Assembly: GCA_964388445.1 (NCBI GenBank)
Contig: CAYMAI010000001.1
Location: 248,001 to 312,000 of the forward strand
Direction: 5' to 3'
Length of the DNA: 64,000 nucleotides
DNA from: CAYMAI01 sp964388445
Lineage (GTDB): Bacteria > 4484-113 > JAGGVC01
Positions 7,892 through 16,325 of the stretch are shown here, in pieces. Each line of letters begins with the position of its first letter. Position 1 is the stretch's first letter. The notes beneath the pieces are model-generated. The model saw nothing but the letters and a program-made list of their open reading frames with translations, was not told the origin of the DNA and made no database searches. The position numbers and the translations under genes are program-made.

Positions 7892-9562
7892 TTACGGCGA
7901 GCTGTACACGCCTTCGCCGGCGCGATACATAATCGCTTCCGCCACGTGCTGCACTTTGATGTCTGGCACGCCGTCGAGGTCGGCAATCGTGCGCGCCACG
8001 CGCTTGATGCGGTGAAACGCCCGTGCGGACAGCCCAAGTTTTTCGACGCCGCGTATCAAGAGCGATTTTCCGGCGTCGTCCAGCCGGCAAAGCTCGTCCG
8101 TCATTTTCTGAGTCATTTGGGCGTTGCAATAAACGCTCGAAGACAGCTGACCGGATGGACGGGCGAGACCGGCCGCTTTGGCGCCGCGTCCCCGGGATTT
8201 TGCCGCGCCGGGTTCCGGCGGAGCATCGGCTCCCGCGGATTCGGCGCGCGCCTTCGCGCTCGCCTCGGCGTACCGGGCGAATCTTTCGGCCTGAATTTTC
8301 CGGGCTGCTTCGACGCGCCGCCGGATGTTCACGGAGGGTTCGCCTTCGGGCTCGTCGCTCGCAAGCTTGTCCGTCGTCAGCCTGTTCACGCTTACGCTGA
8401 TGTCGATGCGGTCGATTACCGGACCGGAAAGCCCTTTCCAATATTTGTGTATGTCGCCTATGCGGCAGGTACATTCCTTGAGCGGGTCGCCGTAATAGCC
8501 GCAAGGGCAGGGGTTCAGCGCGCCGACGAGCATGAACCGGCAGGGGAACGTTAGCGACAGCTGGGCGCGGCTTATCGTAACTTCGCCGTCTTCGAGCGGC
8601 TGGCGCAGGTTTTCGAGCGCCGAGCGGGGAAATTCGAGCATTTCGTCGAGAAAAAGTATGCCGAGATGCGCGAGGCTGATTTCGCCTGGCCGCGGAATCG
8701 TGCCTCCGCCGATAAGCCCCGGCAGGCTGACGCTGTGGTGGGGATTGCGGAAAGGCCGCTCGGTGACGACCGCGCTTGAGCGCTGCAAAAGCCCGGCCAC
8801 GCTGTAAATGCGCGTAATGTCGAGCGCCTCGTCCGCGCGCAGCGATGGGAGAATGCTCGGAATCCGCTTCGCCAGCATCGTTTTGCCGCCGCCGGGAGGC
8901 CCGGCCATAATAAGGTTGTGTCCTCCGGCCGCGGCGACTTCGATGGCGCGCTTCGCCTGCTCTTGTCCGCGCACTTCCGCGAAGTCGATTTCGCTGCTAT
9001 AACTTACGAGCAACTCGGAGACGTCCACGGGTGGATGCGGCGCGATTTCGATGTTGCCGCGCGCCCAGGCGATGAGTTCGGCTAGATGCGAAAAACCGCG
9101 GACTTCGATGCCCGAGACGACCGCCGCCTCCTGCGCGTTGTCCGCCGGCACGATGACGCCTTTCATCCCGATTTCGCGCGCCAGCATAGCGGACGGCAAA
9201 ATGCCCGTCACCGGACGAATTCCGCCGTCGAGGCCGAGTTCGCCGAGGATAAGGTAACCTTTCAGTTTTTCCGGCGGCGCTTGACCGTTGCCGATGGCGA
9301 GGCCGAGAGCGATTGCGAGGTCGAAATGCGAACCTTGTTTCGGCAGGTCGGCGGGCGCGAGGTTCACGGTCATATGCTGATCGGGGAATTCGAGGTCGCT
9401 ATTGATGAGCGCGCTTCGAACGCGTTCAACGCTTTCTTTGAGCGCCTTGTCGGGCAGCCCGACGATGTTGAAGGCGAATTGCCCGCTGGTAAGGTCGCAT
9501 TCGACAAGGACGGGTTCGGCGGAAAGTCCGATAATGCCCACGGTTTCGAGCGTCGCTAGCAC
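7892..9562 (-). CDS. comM: YifB/ComM family Mg-chelatase-like AAA+ ATPase
   Basis: In naturally competent bacteria ComM is a hexameric helicase that drives branch migration during integration of incoming DNA. Here the N-terminal Lon-like/ChlI domain (IVGLPDKALKESVERVR, LAPADLPK) occupies about residues 1-190. The AAA+ core has Walker A GPPGGGKT at about 219-226 and Walker B LFLDEM. The Mg-chelatase C-terminal domain (LSARAFHRIKRVARTIADL) ends the protein. At 556 aa it is about 45 residues longer than usual because of an Ala/Glu/Gly-rich insert around 410-460. The GTG start lies exactly 6 nt after a perfect -10 box, so the mRNA is probably leaderless. The neighbouring pilin gene supports, but does not prove, a role in transformation. 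Confidence 0.93.
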   Translation of the reverse strand: MLATLETVGIIGLSAEPVLVECDLTSGQFAFNIVGLPDKALKESVERVRSALINSDLEFPDQHMTVNLAPADLPKQGSHFDLAIALGLAIGNGQAPPEKLKGYLILGELGLDGGIRPVTGILPSAMLAREIGMKGVIVPADNAQEAAVVSGIEVRGFSHLAELIAWARGNIEIAPHPPVDVSELLVSYSSEIDFAEVRGQEQAKRAIEVAAAGGHNLIMAGPPGGGKTMLAKRIPSILPSLRADEALDITRIYSVAGLLQRSSAVVTERPFRNPHHSVSLPGLIGGGTIPRPGEISLAHLGILFLDEMLEFPRSALENLRQPLEDGEVTISRAQLSLTFPCRFMLVGALNPCPCGYYGDPLKECTCRIGDIHKYWKGLSGPVIDRIDISVSVNRLTTDKLASDEPEGEPSVNIRRRVEAARKIQAERFARYAEASAKARAESAGADAPPEPGAAKSRGRGAKAAGLARPSGQLSSSVYCNAQMTQKMTDELCRLDDAGKSLLIRGVEKLGLSARAFHRIKRVARTIADLDGVPDIKVQHVAEAIMYRAGEGVYSSP

Positions 9563-9577
9563 GGGCGCATTATAACA
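9563..9577 (-). promoter_or_regulatory. Extended -10 promoter of comM, leaderless geometry
   Basis: On the minus strand the order is TGT-TATAAT (box at 9569-9574), then six nucleotides (GCGCCC), then the GTG start codon at 9562. Transcription normally begins 6-8 nt after the -10 box, so the mRNA would begin at or next to the start codon. Confidence 0.65.
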
Positions 9578-9689
9578 AGACTATGCTGATTTTATGCCTG
9601 CGGCGCGGAATTGCGAAGGGGAAAATCCGGCAGCGAATGTGGAGGAAATGCCGGCGCGAAATCTTTTTTGGATTTTTTGCCGTAAGGGC

Positions 9690-9718
9690 TTGACAACAGG
9701 GGAAAGGCGGGGTACACT
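9690..9718 (+). promoter_or_regulatory. σ70 promoter of the pilin gene
   Basis: A perfect -35 TTGACA (9690-9695), a 17-nt spacer and -10 TACACT (9713-9718). This is one of only two promoters in the window with a near-consensus -35 box, which suggests high expression. The predicted start site is near 9725. Confidence 0.75.
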
Positions 9719-9730
9719 TAAATCGGTCGA

Positions 9731-9762
9731 GGTTTGCGGCGTTTGGCGCGCAAACCTTTTTT
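9731..9762 (+). terminator. Terminator-like hairpin in the pilin 5' leader (possible attenuator)
   Basis: A perfect 8-bp stem (GGTTTGCG at 9731-9738 with CGCAAACC at 9749-9756) and a 10-nt loop are followed directly by six T residues (9757-9762). It sits between the promoter and the ribosome-binding site AAGGAGG (9784-9790). It could attenuate transcription or protect the 5' end of the mRNA. Confidence 0.55.
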
Positions 9763-9798
9763 AGCATTTATTCCAAAATCTTCAAGGAGGTGGACGGC

Positions 9799-10899
9799 AT
9801 GAAAAGAGGTTTTACCCTCATTGAGCTTCTTGTCGTCATCGTGATTATCGGCATCCTCGCCGCAATCGCCCTGCCCAACTACATCAGGGTGAAGGACAAG
9901 GCCAAGGAAGCCGAGGTGAAGAGTAATCTTCACAACATTCAGCTCTCTATCGAGAGGTTTGCGGTTGACACGGAAGGCGTGTATCCCCAGTATCTTATCG
10001 GCGGCGACATCCGCTATGCTCGGGATCAGCAATCCGGCAACAACGTCGCTGCGTTAAGCGGAATCACCGAAATCACCAACAGATTCGCTCTTTCGGACCC
10101 GCTCCTTCGCAGAGGCTACATCGACAGCTATCCCAAGAATCCGTTTGCCCGCAACGGCGCGGCCATTCACAAGTTCCAGCAGGACATCAACGACCCGCTG
10201 CGTAACGATGCGAACGGCCCGGTGCGCGGCAACCGTTTCGGCGGCAGCTGCACCATTATGGGTAACGTGTCGGCAGACCACAGGTTCCCGAGATTCGTCG
10301 TGAGCCAGCCTGGAACGACACCGGATCCCAATGCGCAGTCGATGGCGGACTTCGACGGCTACAGGTTCTACGACCTCTGGTACGGAAACCGTCCGAAGCT
10401 TTATCTTCCGGGCGAGTTCTTCTACAAGAGCAACGGTCCCATCGTAGTCGCGACCACCCAGTCGGTGGACACTTCCCGTCCGGTTCAGCCGGTTGAAATC
10501 GACCAGTACATAATGGGCGGTTTCGGCAGCATCCGTTCGAAGGGAAGCGACATTATCGGTAGGGAGCCCAATATCTCCGCATACGCCATATCGAAGACCG
10601 GCGAGAATACGCTTTATGCGTTCAATCCTCCCGCGGGCCGTCCGAGCGTGGGCCCGATGCAGGGCGATCCCGGCGATCCGGGCGGCGGAGGCGGCGGCCA
10701 GAGCGGCGTCGAGGTTTCGATTCCCAGCTGGACCCGTTGGGCGCGTGTTGCGGACAGCAACAACGCATTCGGCGGAAGCCCCTACAGCGCTGCCACGAAC
10801 ATCGGTCTCGAGCAGCTCAGCTACGGTAACCCGAACGGCGTTCGCGACGCGATTATCCTCGTCCTCAACGCAGGCGAGAACGCGAAAGAAAACCGTTAA
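9799..10899 (+). CDS. Type IV major pilin-like protein (prepilin, N-methylation motif)
   Basis: The ATG at 9799 follows AAGGAGG by 8 nt. A GTG nine bases earlier would put the start inside the ribosome-binding site. The prepilin signal is textbook: KRG|FTLIELLVVIVIIGI, with cleavage after Gly and Glu at mature position 5. A 366-residue product is large for a pilin. The long globular part includes a Gly-rich segment (GDPGDPGGGGGG, about 290-301). The first part (KAKEAEVKSNLHNIQLSIERF) is typical of PilA/GspG-type helices. A strong promoter upstream and a strong terminator immediately downstream make it a monocistronic, probably abundant product. It is likely a pilus or pseudopilus subunit at the cell surface; which of the two cannot be decided here. 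Confidence 0.9.
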   Translation: MKRGFTLIELLVVIVIIGILAAIALPNYIRVKDKAKEAEVKSNLHNIQLSIERFAVDTEGVYPQYLIGGDIRYARDQQSGNNVAALSGITEITNRFALSDPLLRRGYIDSYPKNPFARNGAAIHKFQQDINDPLRNDANGPVRGNRFGGSCTIMGNVSADHRFPRFVVSQPGTTPDPNAQSMADFDGYRFYDLWYGNRPKLYLPGEFFYKSNGPIVVATTQSVDTSRPVQPVEIDQYIMGGFGSIRSKGSDIIGREPNISAYAISKTGENTLYAFNPPAGRPSVGPMQGDPGDPGGGGGGQSGVEVSIPSWTRWARVADSNNAFGGSPYSAATNIGLEQLSYGNPNGVRDAIILVLNAGENAKENR

Positions 10900-10921
10900 T
10901 CGGTTTTAGCTTGATGCAAAT

Positions 10922-10953
10922 CGCCCGGGCGAAAGCCCGGGCGTTTTTTTTTT
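10922..10953 (+). terminator. Rho-independent terminator of the pilin gene
   Basis: A 9-bp perfect GC stem (CGCCCGGGC / GCCCGGGCG) with a GAAA tetraloop (10931-10934) is followed by ten T residues (10944-10953). It is the strongest intrinsic terminator in the window. Confidence 0.92.
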
Positions 10954-10975
10954 GAGCGATTTCGCCCCGCCGTCC

Positions 10976-10984
10976 TGTTATAAT
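10976..10984 (+). promoter_or_regulatory. Extended -10 promoter of galT
   Basis: TGT-TATAAT, an extended -10 element just after the pilin terminator. It leaves a leader of about 24 nt before the GTG at 11015. No -35 box is apparent. Confidence 0.55.
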
Positions 10985-11014
10985 CGGCGTGCCTTATTCT
11001 TCGGACGGTCAAGC

Positions 11015-12031
11015 GTGCCTGAGCTAAGAAAAGACCCTGTGCTTTCAAGATGGGTGATTATTTCGACCGAGCGCGGAAATCGCCCGCAATTTTATGTGGA
11101 CGAAGTGGCGCGGCAAAGCGACCCGGCGGAGTGTCCGTTTTGCCCGGGCAACGAAGCTTTGACCCCGCCGGAGCTTTATTCTGCGAATTCCGGCGGCGGC
11201 AAAAACGGCTGGAGCATCAGAGTCGTGCCGAACAAATTCCCCGTTCTTCGAATCGAGGGCTCGCTGGAACGCCGCGGCATAGGCATGTACGACATGATGA
11301 ACGGCATCGGCGCACACGAGGTCGTAATCGAATCCGCCGAACATTCGCTTCCGCCTTCCCGCCAATCCGCAGATAACCTGGCGGCGGTTTTTACCGCGTT
11401 CCGCCAGCGCACGCTCGATTTGTACCGCGACGAGCGTTTCGAATACATAATGATATTCAAAAACCAAGGGATGCGCGCCGGTGCGAGCCAAGACCATCCT
11501 CACAGCCAACTGGTCGCGCTGCCTATCGTGCCGAAGCGCGTGCTCGAAGAACTCGAAGGCTCGGTCGGCCATTGGCGCGAAAAAAAGCGTTGCATTTTCA
11601 CGGACATAATCGGACAAGAAGAGTCGAGTAAAGAGCGGATGGTTTATTCGAACGACCTGATTTCGGTTTTTTGTCCATACGCAAGCCTAGTGCCTTTCGA
11701 ATCGTGGATTCTCCCCAAAAAACAGCAGCCGGCGTTCAGGAAATGCACGGATGCCGACATTGCGGCGCTTGCGGACGCGATGAGCGTTTTGCTGAAGAAA
11801 TATTCCAAAGCTCTTGGCGAAAACTTCGATTACAACTATATCCTTCACACGATTCCGAGCGACGCGTGGTGCCGGGAAAATATGCCGCTGGCAAACAGCG
11901 CTTACAGCTGGCACATCGAGTTTTATCCCAAGCTTTCGAAAAGCGCTGGTTTCGAATGGGGAACGGAGTTTTACATTAATCACACGTTGCCCGAAGACGC
12001 GGCGAAAGCTCTGCGCGACGCGGAAGTCTAG
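11015..12031 (+). CDS. galT: Galactose-1-phosphate uridylyltransferase
   Basis: The enzyme exchanges UMP between UDP-glucose and galactose-1-phosphate in the Leloir pathway, supplying sugar nucleotides. The start is GTG at 11015 (PELRKDPVLSRWVIIS). A start at 10952 would lie within the preceding terminator. The zinc-site motif CPFCPGN sits near residue 36 and the active-site HPHSQ motif, with the catalytic His that is uridylylated, near residue 158. A C-terminal region (SYSWHIEFYPKL) completes the HIT-like fold. At 338 aa it has the usual size. It ends tail to tail with dxr, the two stop codons sharing a CTAG palindrome. Its product may feed the polysaccharide locus at 51-63 kb (inference). 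Confidence 0.93.
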   Translation: MPELRKDPVLSRWVIISTERGNRPQFYVDEVARQSDPAECPFCPGNEALTPPELYSANSGGGKNGWSIRVVPNKFPVLRIEGSLERRGIGMYDMMNGIGAHEVVIESAEHSLPPSRQSADNLAAVFTAFRQRTLDLYRDERFEYIMIFKNQGMRAGASQDHPHSQLVALPIVPKRVLEELEGSVGHWREKKRCIFTDIIGQEESSKERMVYSNDLISVFCPYASLVPFESWILPKKQQPAFRKCTDADIAALADAMSVLLKKYSKALGENFDYNYILHTIPSDAWCRENMPLANSAYSWHIEFYPKLSKSAGFEWGTEFYINHTLPEDAAKALRDAEV

Positions 12032-13191
12032 CCGCCGGATACCGAAGCCGAATTCATTTCCGAGCGTACTTCAGCGTCGAGCGCGAGAATTTCGTCAATC
12101 GTATGCGGCCTGCCGCGATATCGGCCGAATGATTCGGCCGCGCTTTCGAGACCGGATAGTATGTCCGTGAATCCGATTTTTCCCGATAAAAATCTGTCAA
12201 CCAGTATTTCGTTCGTCGCGTTCATTGAAACGGCGAAAGTCCAGTCTTCCTTTATCGCGCGGCGGCCCAGCCTGAGCGGCGTGAATACATCCTCGTCGGG
12301 AACATGAAACTCGAGTTTTGCCAAAAGCGCCGGGTTAAGCTTCGACTTGATTACGGGCACGTCCGGATACGAAAGACAATACCGTATGGGATACTTCATA
12401 TCCGGCGGCGCGAAGTGGGCGATTATCGTGCCGTCCGCCATTTCCACCATTCCGTGAACGACCGACTGCGGATGAATGAAAATTGAAATCGCGCTTTCGT
12501 CTATACCGAAAAGGTGGTGCGCTTCGATTATTTCCAGCGCCTTGTTGAACATCGTCGCGCTGTTGACCGTGATTCGCTTGCCCATCGTCCAAACGGGATG
12601 ATTGAGCGTTTCTTCGAGAGTTACTTTCGAAAGCTCTTCGCGGCTCGCCTTTCTGAAAGGCCCGCCAGTTGCGGCGAGGATTATCCCGCGAACTTCGCCC
12701 GGCTTTTTCCCCGCCAAACAACGGAAAACCGAATTATGCTCGCTGTCGATCGGGAGCAGTTTAACGCCGTGTTTCGCCGCAAGGTCCATTACGAGCTTGC
12801 CGCCCGCCGCAAGCGATTCCTTGTTAGCGAACGCGATGTCGTGGCCCGCTTCGATTGCCGCAGCCAGTGGCCTTAGCCCAGCGGAGCCGAAAATCGCGAA
12901 AACGGCCAAATCGAAATCGGACATAGACGCGAGTTCGCAAAGCCCGTCCATACCGGTTAGTAGCCGCGTGCCAGCGGGCAGCCGCGATTGGATGACAGGC
13001 GCCGATTCCTCGCCGTCCGCGATGCATATCGTATGCGCGCCTGTTTCGTGCGCTTGACGAACGAGCAATTCCGCGTTTTTATGCGCGCTTAGCGCGACGA
13101 CTTCGATGCCGCCTTTCATTTCCGCGGCTACTTCGAGCGTCTGGCGCCCGATGCTGCCCGTCGAACCGAATACCGCAATCCGCTTCCGCAC
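12028..13191 (-). CDS. dxr: 1-deoxy-D-xylulose 5-phosphate reductoisomerase
   Basis: Dxr makes 2-C-methyl-D-erythritol 4-phosphate, the committed step of the MEP isoprenoid pathway, using NADPH and a divalent metal. Visible motifs are GSTGSIG (NADPH loop), ANKESLAAGG, the metal-binding PIDSEHNSVFRCL and GGPFR, and the substrate-loop region LNHPVWTMGKRITVNSATM. At 387 aa it matches the family. I place the start at GTG 13191 rather than the ATG at 13206. The ATG is fused to the -10 box (ATG-TATAAT), and the GTG lies exactly 6 nt after that box, as in several other genes here. Convergent with galT, divergent from uvrA. Confidence 0.95.
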   Translation of the reverse strand: MRKRIAVFGSTGSIGRQTLEVAAEMKGGIEVVALSAHKNAELLVRQAHETGAHTICIADGEESAPVIQSRLPAGTRLLTGMDGLCELASMSDFDLAVFAIFGSAGLRPLAAAIEAGHDIAFANKESLAAGGKLVMDLAAKHGVKLLPIDSEHNSVFRCLAGKKPGEVRGIILAATGGPFRKASREELSKVTLEETLNHPVWTMGKRITVNSATMFNKALEIIEAHHLFGIDESAISIFIHPQSVVHGMVEMADGTIIAHFAPPDMKYPIRYCLSYPDVPVIKSKLNPALLAKLEFHVPDEDVFTPLRLGRRAIKEDWTFAVSMNATNEILVDRFLSGKIGFTDILSGLESAAESFGRYRGRPHTIDEILALDAEVRSEMNSASVSGG

Positions 13192-13203
13192 GCAGGGATT
13201 ATA
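13192..13203 (-). promoter_or_regulatory. Leaderless-type promoter of dxr
   Basis: On the minus strand TATAAT (13198-13203), then CCCTGC, then the GTG start at 13191. The -10 box overlaps the upstream ATG that gene finders would favour. Confidence 0.6.
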
Positions 13204-13388
13204 CATTTTTAGTACAAACTTAACTAAAGTCTAGTAATTATTGCCAAATTGTGCTAACGTCCGCCAATCGCCGCGGGATTTCGAATTTCGGTTTTTCGCT
13301 ACCGGAATCGGCTCGAAAAGCGGCGGTGCGGGTATCATCATGCGCCCGGAAGCCCGGCATGTGTCCGGCGTTCCGGCGGGAAAGGCAT

Positions 13389-16256
13389 ATGTCGGATTTC
13401 ATCGAAATACGCGGCGCTTCGGTGCACAACCTGAAGCATATTGACGTCAGCATTCCGCGCGGAAAGTTCGTCGTTTTTACGGGCGTGTCGGGCAGCGGCA
13501 AAAGCTCGCTGGCGTTCGACACGATTTACGCCGAAGGCCAGCGAAGATATTTGGAATCGCTGTCCAGTTACGCGAGGCAGTTTCTCGGCCAGTTCGACAA
13601 ACCGGAGGTGGAAAGCATTTCCGGGCTGTCGCCGTCCATCGCCATCGAGCAAAAATCGGCGAGCCACAATCCGCGAAGCACGGTCGGCACCGTGACCGAA
13701 ATCTACGATTATCTTCGCGTTCTATACGCGCGCATCGGCGTGCAGTATTGCTATAAATGCGGCGATAAGGTCAGCGCGCAAAGCATAGATCAGATGGTGG
13801 AGTCGGTCGCAAAACTGCCGCAGGGAACGAAGCTATACATTCTCGCGCCGGCGGTTTCGGGGCGAAAAGGGGAATACGTAGAGCTTTTCGAAGAAGCGCG
13901 CCGGGACGGGTTCGCGCGAGTGCGAATCAATGGCCAGATTTATTCGCTTCACGAAGAAATCAAGCTGGCGAAAACGAAAAAGCATGACATCGAAATCGTC
14001 GTGGACAGGCTGCAGATAGAGCCGGACTTAGAGGGCAGGCTGGCGGAAAGCATTGAAACAGCGCTCAGGCGCGGCGACGGCCAGTTCATCCTTCATAGGC
14101 TGGATACGGAGGAAGACGTCAGGTTCAGCGAGCAGCGAGCGTGCATTCCCTGCGGGATAAGCTATCCGGAGCTATCGCCGCAAGCGTTCAGCTTCAACAG
14201 CCCGTACGGAATGTGTACTGACTGCGACGGTCTAGGGATGATGCTCAAGGTTGACGAAAGTCTGTTAGTGCCGGACGATTCGATGTCCATCGAGCGCGGC
14301 GCGATAAAGCTTTGGGGAGACACCGGCGTTTTCAGTCCCGGCTGGAAAAAATTTCTTTCGGCGTTTCTCGAAGCTCACGGCGGAAGCATACTCACGCCGT
14401 GGAAGCACTTGCCCGAAAAGGCGAAACAGGGGGTTATGCGCGGCGGCTCGTTCAAGTGGCGCGGCTCAAGCAGGCGTTTCGAAGGATTCGCGAATCAGGT
14501 GGAACGGCTCGCGAAGCAGACGCAATCGGAAGGCATGCGCACTTACTATATGAATTTCATGTCGAAAAAACCGTGTCCGGCGTGCGGCGGGCGGAAGCTG
14601 CGGCCGGAATCGCTTTCGGTCAAGGCCGGCGGCGATTCGATTGACGCCGTCGTGGGGCGTGACATTTCATCCGCCGCGAAATTTTTCAGGAACATCAAAC
14701 TCACTCAGCGCGAGAGGGAAATCGCCAGCGACCTGCTTAAGGAAATCGTTCAAAGGCTGAGCTTTCTAGAAAACGTCGGGCTTCATTACCTTACTCTCGA
14801 CCGGAGCGCGCCGACGCTGTCGGGCGGCGAAAGCCAGCGGATAAGACTCGCGAGCCAGATCGGAAGCGGGCTCGTCGGAGTTTTATACATTCTCGACGAG
14901 CCGTCCATCGGCCTTCATCAGCGCGACAACAGAAAGCTCATCGATTCGCTTGTCGGGCTGCGCGACCTCGGCAACACGGTTATCGTGGTCGAACACGACG
15001 AAGAAACGATGCGGTGCGCGGACGTGATTTTCGATTTCGGGCCGGGCGCTGGCGTTCATGGCGGGCGCATCGTGGCGGAGGGCGACGCGAAAAAGCTTTC
15101 GAAAATCAAGCACTCGCTGACCGGAATGTATCTTTCCGGCAAGCTCGAAATAGCCGTGCCCGAATCGAGGCGCAAACCGAACGGCAAGATAATCGAAATT
15201 GCCGGAGCGCGGGCGAACAATCTTAAAAGCGTGAACGTAAAAATTCCGCTGGGCGTTTTCGTGGCCGTCACCGGCGTGTCGGGGAGCGGGAAAAGCTCGC
15301 TGATAAACGAAACCCTTTACAACGCGACCGCGTCGCTCGTGGGCGGACGGCCGCGGCCGACGGGGCAGTTCGACAAAATTACCGGCATCGGCGACAACAT
15401 AGACAAAGTGATTCAAATCAGCCAGCAGCCGATCGGCCGCACGCCACGAAGCAATCCGGTGACATACACGAAAGTTTTCGACGAAATCCGCAAGCTTTTC
15501 GCCGAACTGCCGGAGAGCAAAATGCGAGGCTATCTGCCGGGACGGTTCAGTTTCAACGTGAAAGGCGGGCGCTGCGAGGCGTGCCAGGGCGACGGCGTTA
15601 AGAAAATCGAAATGCACTTTTTGTCTGACGTGTACGTCACGTGCGACGTGTGCAAAGGGATGAGATTCACGCGCGAGACGCTGGCGGTGAAATATAAGGG
15701 CAAGAACATTTCGGACGTGCTGAACATGACGGTGGAAGAAGCGCTGGCGCATTTCGAAAACATTCCGCCGATTCATCGCGGGCTTGCGGTGCTGCACGAA
15801 GTCGGCCTCGATTACATTCAGCTGGGCCAAAGCGCGCCTACGCTGAGCGGGGGGGAGAGCCAGCGGGTGAAGCTTGCGCGCGAGCTTGCGAAACGGGCGA
15901 CCGGCCGGACGCTGTATCTTCTCGACGAGCCGACGACGGGGCTCCACTTCGAGGACACGAAAAAACTGCTCGGCGTTTTGGCGCGGCTCGTGGACGCGGG
16001 AAACACGATCGTCGTCATCGAGCACAACCTCGACGTCATCAAATGCGCGGACTGGATAATCGACCTCGGGCCGGAGGGCGGCGGAGCGGGGGGCAAGGTG
16101 GTGGCCGCGGGCACGCCGGAGGAAGTGGCGGCCTGCGCCGAAAGCTTCACGGGCAAATACCTGCGCCCGGTGCTTGAAGGCCACGGGAAAAAACTGCGCA
16201 AACCGAAGAAAAACTCGGACGCGGTAATGCGCGCCGGCGCGATGAACGGGGGGTAG
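13389..16256 (+). CDS. uvrA: Excinuclease ABC subunit A
   Basis: UvrA is the dimeric damage-sensing ATPase of nucleotide excision repair, which loads UvrB at lesions. The ATG at 13389 follows GGGAAAGG; the 46 codons upstream that stay open are not conserved sequence. Two ABC modules are present: Walker A GVSGSGKSS near residue 32 and again near 638, each paired with an SGGESQR(I/V) signature and a LDEPSIGL / LDEPTTGL Walker B. Zinc fingers appear as CIPC...CTDC, CPAC and CEACQGDG...CDVC. At 955 aa it is full length. A 182-nt divergent intergenic region separates it from dxr; I see no clear SOS box there. Confidence 0.97.
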   Translation: MSDFIEIRGASVHNLKHIDVSIPRGKFVVFTGVSGSGKSSLAFDTIYAEGQRRYLESLSSYARQFLGQFDKPEVESISGLSPSIAIEQKSASHNPRSTVGTVTEIYDYLRVLYARIGVQYCYKCGDKVSAQSIDQMVESVAKLPQGTKLYILAPAVSGRKGEYVELFEEARRDGFARVRINGQIYSLHEEIKLAKTKKHDIEIVVDRLQIEPDLEGRLAESIETALRRGDGQFILHRLDTEEDVRFSEQRACIPCGISYPELSPQAFSFNSPYGMCTDCDGLGMMLKVDESLLVPDDSMSIERGAIKLWGDTGVFSPGWKKFLSAFLEAHGGSILTPWKHLPEKAKQGVMRGGSFKWRGSSRRFEGFANQVERLAKQTQSEGMRTYYMNFMSKKPCPACGGRKLRPESLSVKAGGDSIDAVVGRDISSAAKFFRNIKLTQREREIASDLLKEIVQRLSFLENVGLHYLTLDRSAPTLSGGESQRIRLASQIGSGLVGVLYILDEPSIGLHQRDNRKLIDSLVGLRDLGNTVIVVEHDEETMRCADVIFDFGPGAGVHGGRIVAEGDAKKLSKIKHSLTGMYLSGKLEIAVPESRRKPNGKIIEIAGARANNLKSVNVKIPLGVFVAVTGVSGSGKSSLINETLYNATASLVGGRPRPTGQFDKITGIGDNIDKVIQISQQPIGRTPRSNPVTYTKVFDEIRKLFAELPESKMRGYLPGRFSFNVKGGRCEACQGDGVKKIEMHFLSDVYVTCDVCKGMRFTRETLAVKYKGKNISDVLNMTVEEALAHFENIPPIHRGLAVLHEVGLDYIQLGQSAPTLSGGESQRVKLARELAKRATGRTLYLLDEPTTGLHFEDTKKLLGVLARLVDAGNTIVVIEHNLDVIKCADWIIDLGPEGGGAGGKVVAAGTPEEVAACAESFTGKYLRPVLEGHGKKLRKPKKNSDAVMRAGAMNGG

Positions 16257-16312
16257 ACGGGGGGGGCGAAAAATGCATGGATTGCCTTTCGCCCTTTACG
16301 TATTCATTGTAA

Positions 16313-16321
16313 TGTGATAAT
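16313..16321 (+). promoter_or_regulatory. Extended -10 element before the helicase-nuclease gene
   Basis: TGT-GATAAT at 16313-16321, with an AT-rich run after it, lies just ahead of the candidate starts at 16326 and 16356. Neither start has a clear ribosome-binding site. Confidence 0.4.
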
Positions 16322-16325
16322 AATA

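Noticed and set aside
10952..11014. Extended start of galT at 10952
   Set aside because: It would lie at the end of the pilin terminator and upstream of the galT -10 box. GTG 11015 has the conserved start.
14883..16184. 433-residue minus-strand frame opposite uvrA
   Set aside because: Its composition is typical of the reverse complement of a GC-rich gene, and it lies wholly inside uvrA, whose motifs are unmistakable.
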